This document shows positions 63,311 through 64,000 of a stretch of 64,000 nucleotides of DNA, piece by piece. Position 1 is the first letter of the stretch, and each line of letters opens with the position of its first letter. The DNA is from Haloactinopolyspora alba (GTDB taxonomy: Bacteria > Actinomycetota > Actinomycetes > Jiangellales > Jiangellaceae). Both the position numbers and the translations under genes were made by a program. The DNA is taken from NCBI RefSeq assembly GCF_003014555.1, contig NZ_PYGE01000001.1, forward strand, positions 434,001 to 498,000, read 5' to 3'. The notes under the pieces were generated by a model. That model worked only from the letters and a program-made list of their open reading frames with translations. It searched no databases and was not told the DNA's origin.

Positions 63311-64000
63311 AGAGCACCTGGAACGCTGGTACAAGCTCGAAATCGCCGCGATGCTCGAGGGGGTCCGATCGGCGATGAACTCGGGCGGAGAGTGGCTGGC
63401 CGGGCTCAAGCAAGCGTTCCAGCCGCCGAACAACCTCACGAGCTTCTACTTCCACGGCAAGTTCCTCGACTGGGCAGCCCGCGACCCGGCCGCGGCACAG
63501 AGCGCACTCGAGGCGTTATGGGATATCGAGTTGGAGCCGGTCGAAGCAGTCCGAACGTTCGCCTCGCACCTGCCGGACGAACTCAGCGGTCCGGGATCGC
63601 GGGCCAATCTCGCGTCGTTCCTGCTGACGGCGATCGACGCCACACAGTTGCCGATCTACAAGTTCACCGTGTTCGAGAACGCCTACCGGAGCGTCGGTCT
63701 CGATCCCGCAGACCGCAAGACCCCGCATGGCGCCTACGCCGCCGCGCTCGATTTTCTCGATACGTACGGCGGCAAGCTCGCCGAGCGTAGCCGTCCGCAA
63801 CGCGACCGCCTCGACCTTCAGGGGCTGCTGTGGACCGTGTTCGCTGGCGAGGCACCGGAAACGTGGAGCGCGGACGAGAAGACGGGTTACGCGAATTTCG
63901 TGAAGGGACAGACCGTGAACGACCTCGGCGCGCTCGTCGCCAGATTCCGCGACGAGATCGGCTACCCGCCCGAAGGGCGCGTACAACGCCACCGTGAACG
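63303..64000 (+). CDS. McrB-like restriction protein, N-terminal part (runs off window)
   Basis: About 230 residues visible in the frame of ATG 63351, with good reading already from EHLERWYKLEIAAMLEGVRS near 63312. Blocks such as NNLTSFYFHGKFLDWAARDP, LASFLLTAIDATQLPIYKF and RDRLDLQGLLWTVFAG resemble the region before the GTPase domain in actinobacterial McrB-like proteins. The AAA/GTPase domain would lie beyond the window. No ribosome site precedes ATG 63351, consistent with a lost 5' end. If correct, it is a type IV enzyme for modified DNA. Confidence 0.5.

Noticed and set aside
28384-64000. Integrated phage or ICE
   Set aside because: No integrase, transposase, structural phage gene, conjugation gene or tRNA attachment site was seen in the window; the region is better described as a defence island.

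Overview
The window is high-GC DNA with frequent GTG starts, four-base ATGA/GTGA gene overlaps, paired WYL regulators and mycobacterial-type arylsulfatase architecture. This points to a soil or marine actinobacterium; the genus cannot be fixed from the sequence. No rRNA, tRNA or CRISPR array was seen.

Left part, 1 to about 28.4 kb: chromosomal metabolic and DNA-repair genes. It starts with a secreted GH59 galactocerebrosidase-like enzyme (cut by the window edge) behind a clear promoter and operator. A TM0106-type nuclease-helicase follows. Next come an arylsulfatase, a betaine-type binding lipoprotein and a LysR regulator, then an intergenic block packed with a 10-bp motif, then sbcC/sbcD. 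Regulators follow (MerR with its own 19-bp-spacer promoter, a WYL pair, a LysR). A tight five-gene operon then encodes amino-acid ABC uptake, an N-acyl-D-amino-acid deacylase and a cytosolic class-A-like serine hydrolase. An MFS exporter, an LVIVD-repeat protein and a DUF305 protein close this part, ending at a perfect 22-bp hairpin.

Right part, about 28.4 to 64 kb: an accessory defence island with more mixed base composition and many small, broken or duplicated genes. It holds a nucleotidyltransferase/HTH pair, a SWIM protein, two candidate effector/immunity pairs facing each other across a relic of a DUF234-type ATPase, a small alarmone-hydrolase-like HD gene with a decayed second copy, an HTH-MntA antitoxin with a truncated HepT toxin, and a NERD-helicase with an altered DExx box.

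The core is a locus of about 25 kb: a 5-methylcytosine methyltransferase, then a divergent operon sigma70 - DrmA-like helicase - DrmB-like (DUF1998) - [Vsr on the other strand] - DrmD-like SNF2 helicase - Eco57I/DrmMI-like methylase - 2112-residue DruE-like helicase with a C-terminal PD-(D/E)XK domain - UvrD-like helicase with a RelE-like N-terminus, followed by a GIY-YIG fragment and an McrB-like gene running off the window. It combines class 1 DISARM genes with a Druantia-like giant helicase, has no recognisable DrmC, and begins with a primary-type sigma factor whose stop codon overlaps the drmA start. drmB looks frameshifted, so the system may be partly inactive in this genome. The sigma-linked composite locus is the best candidate here for an undescribed system.
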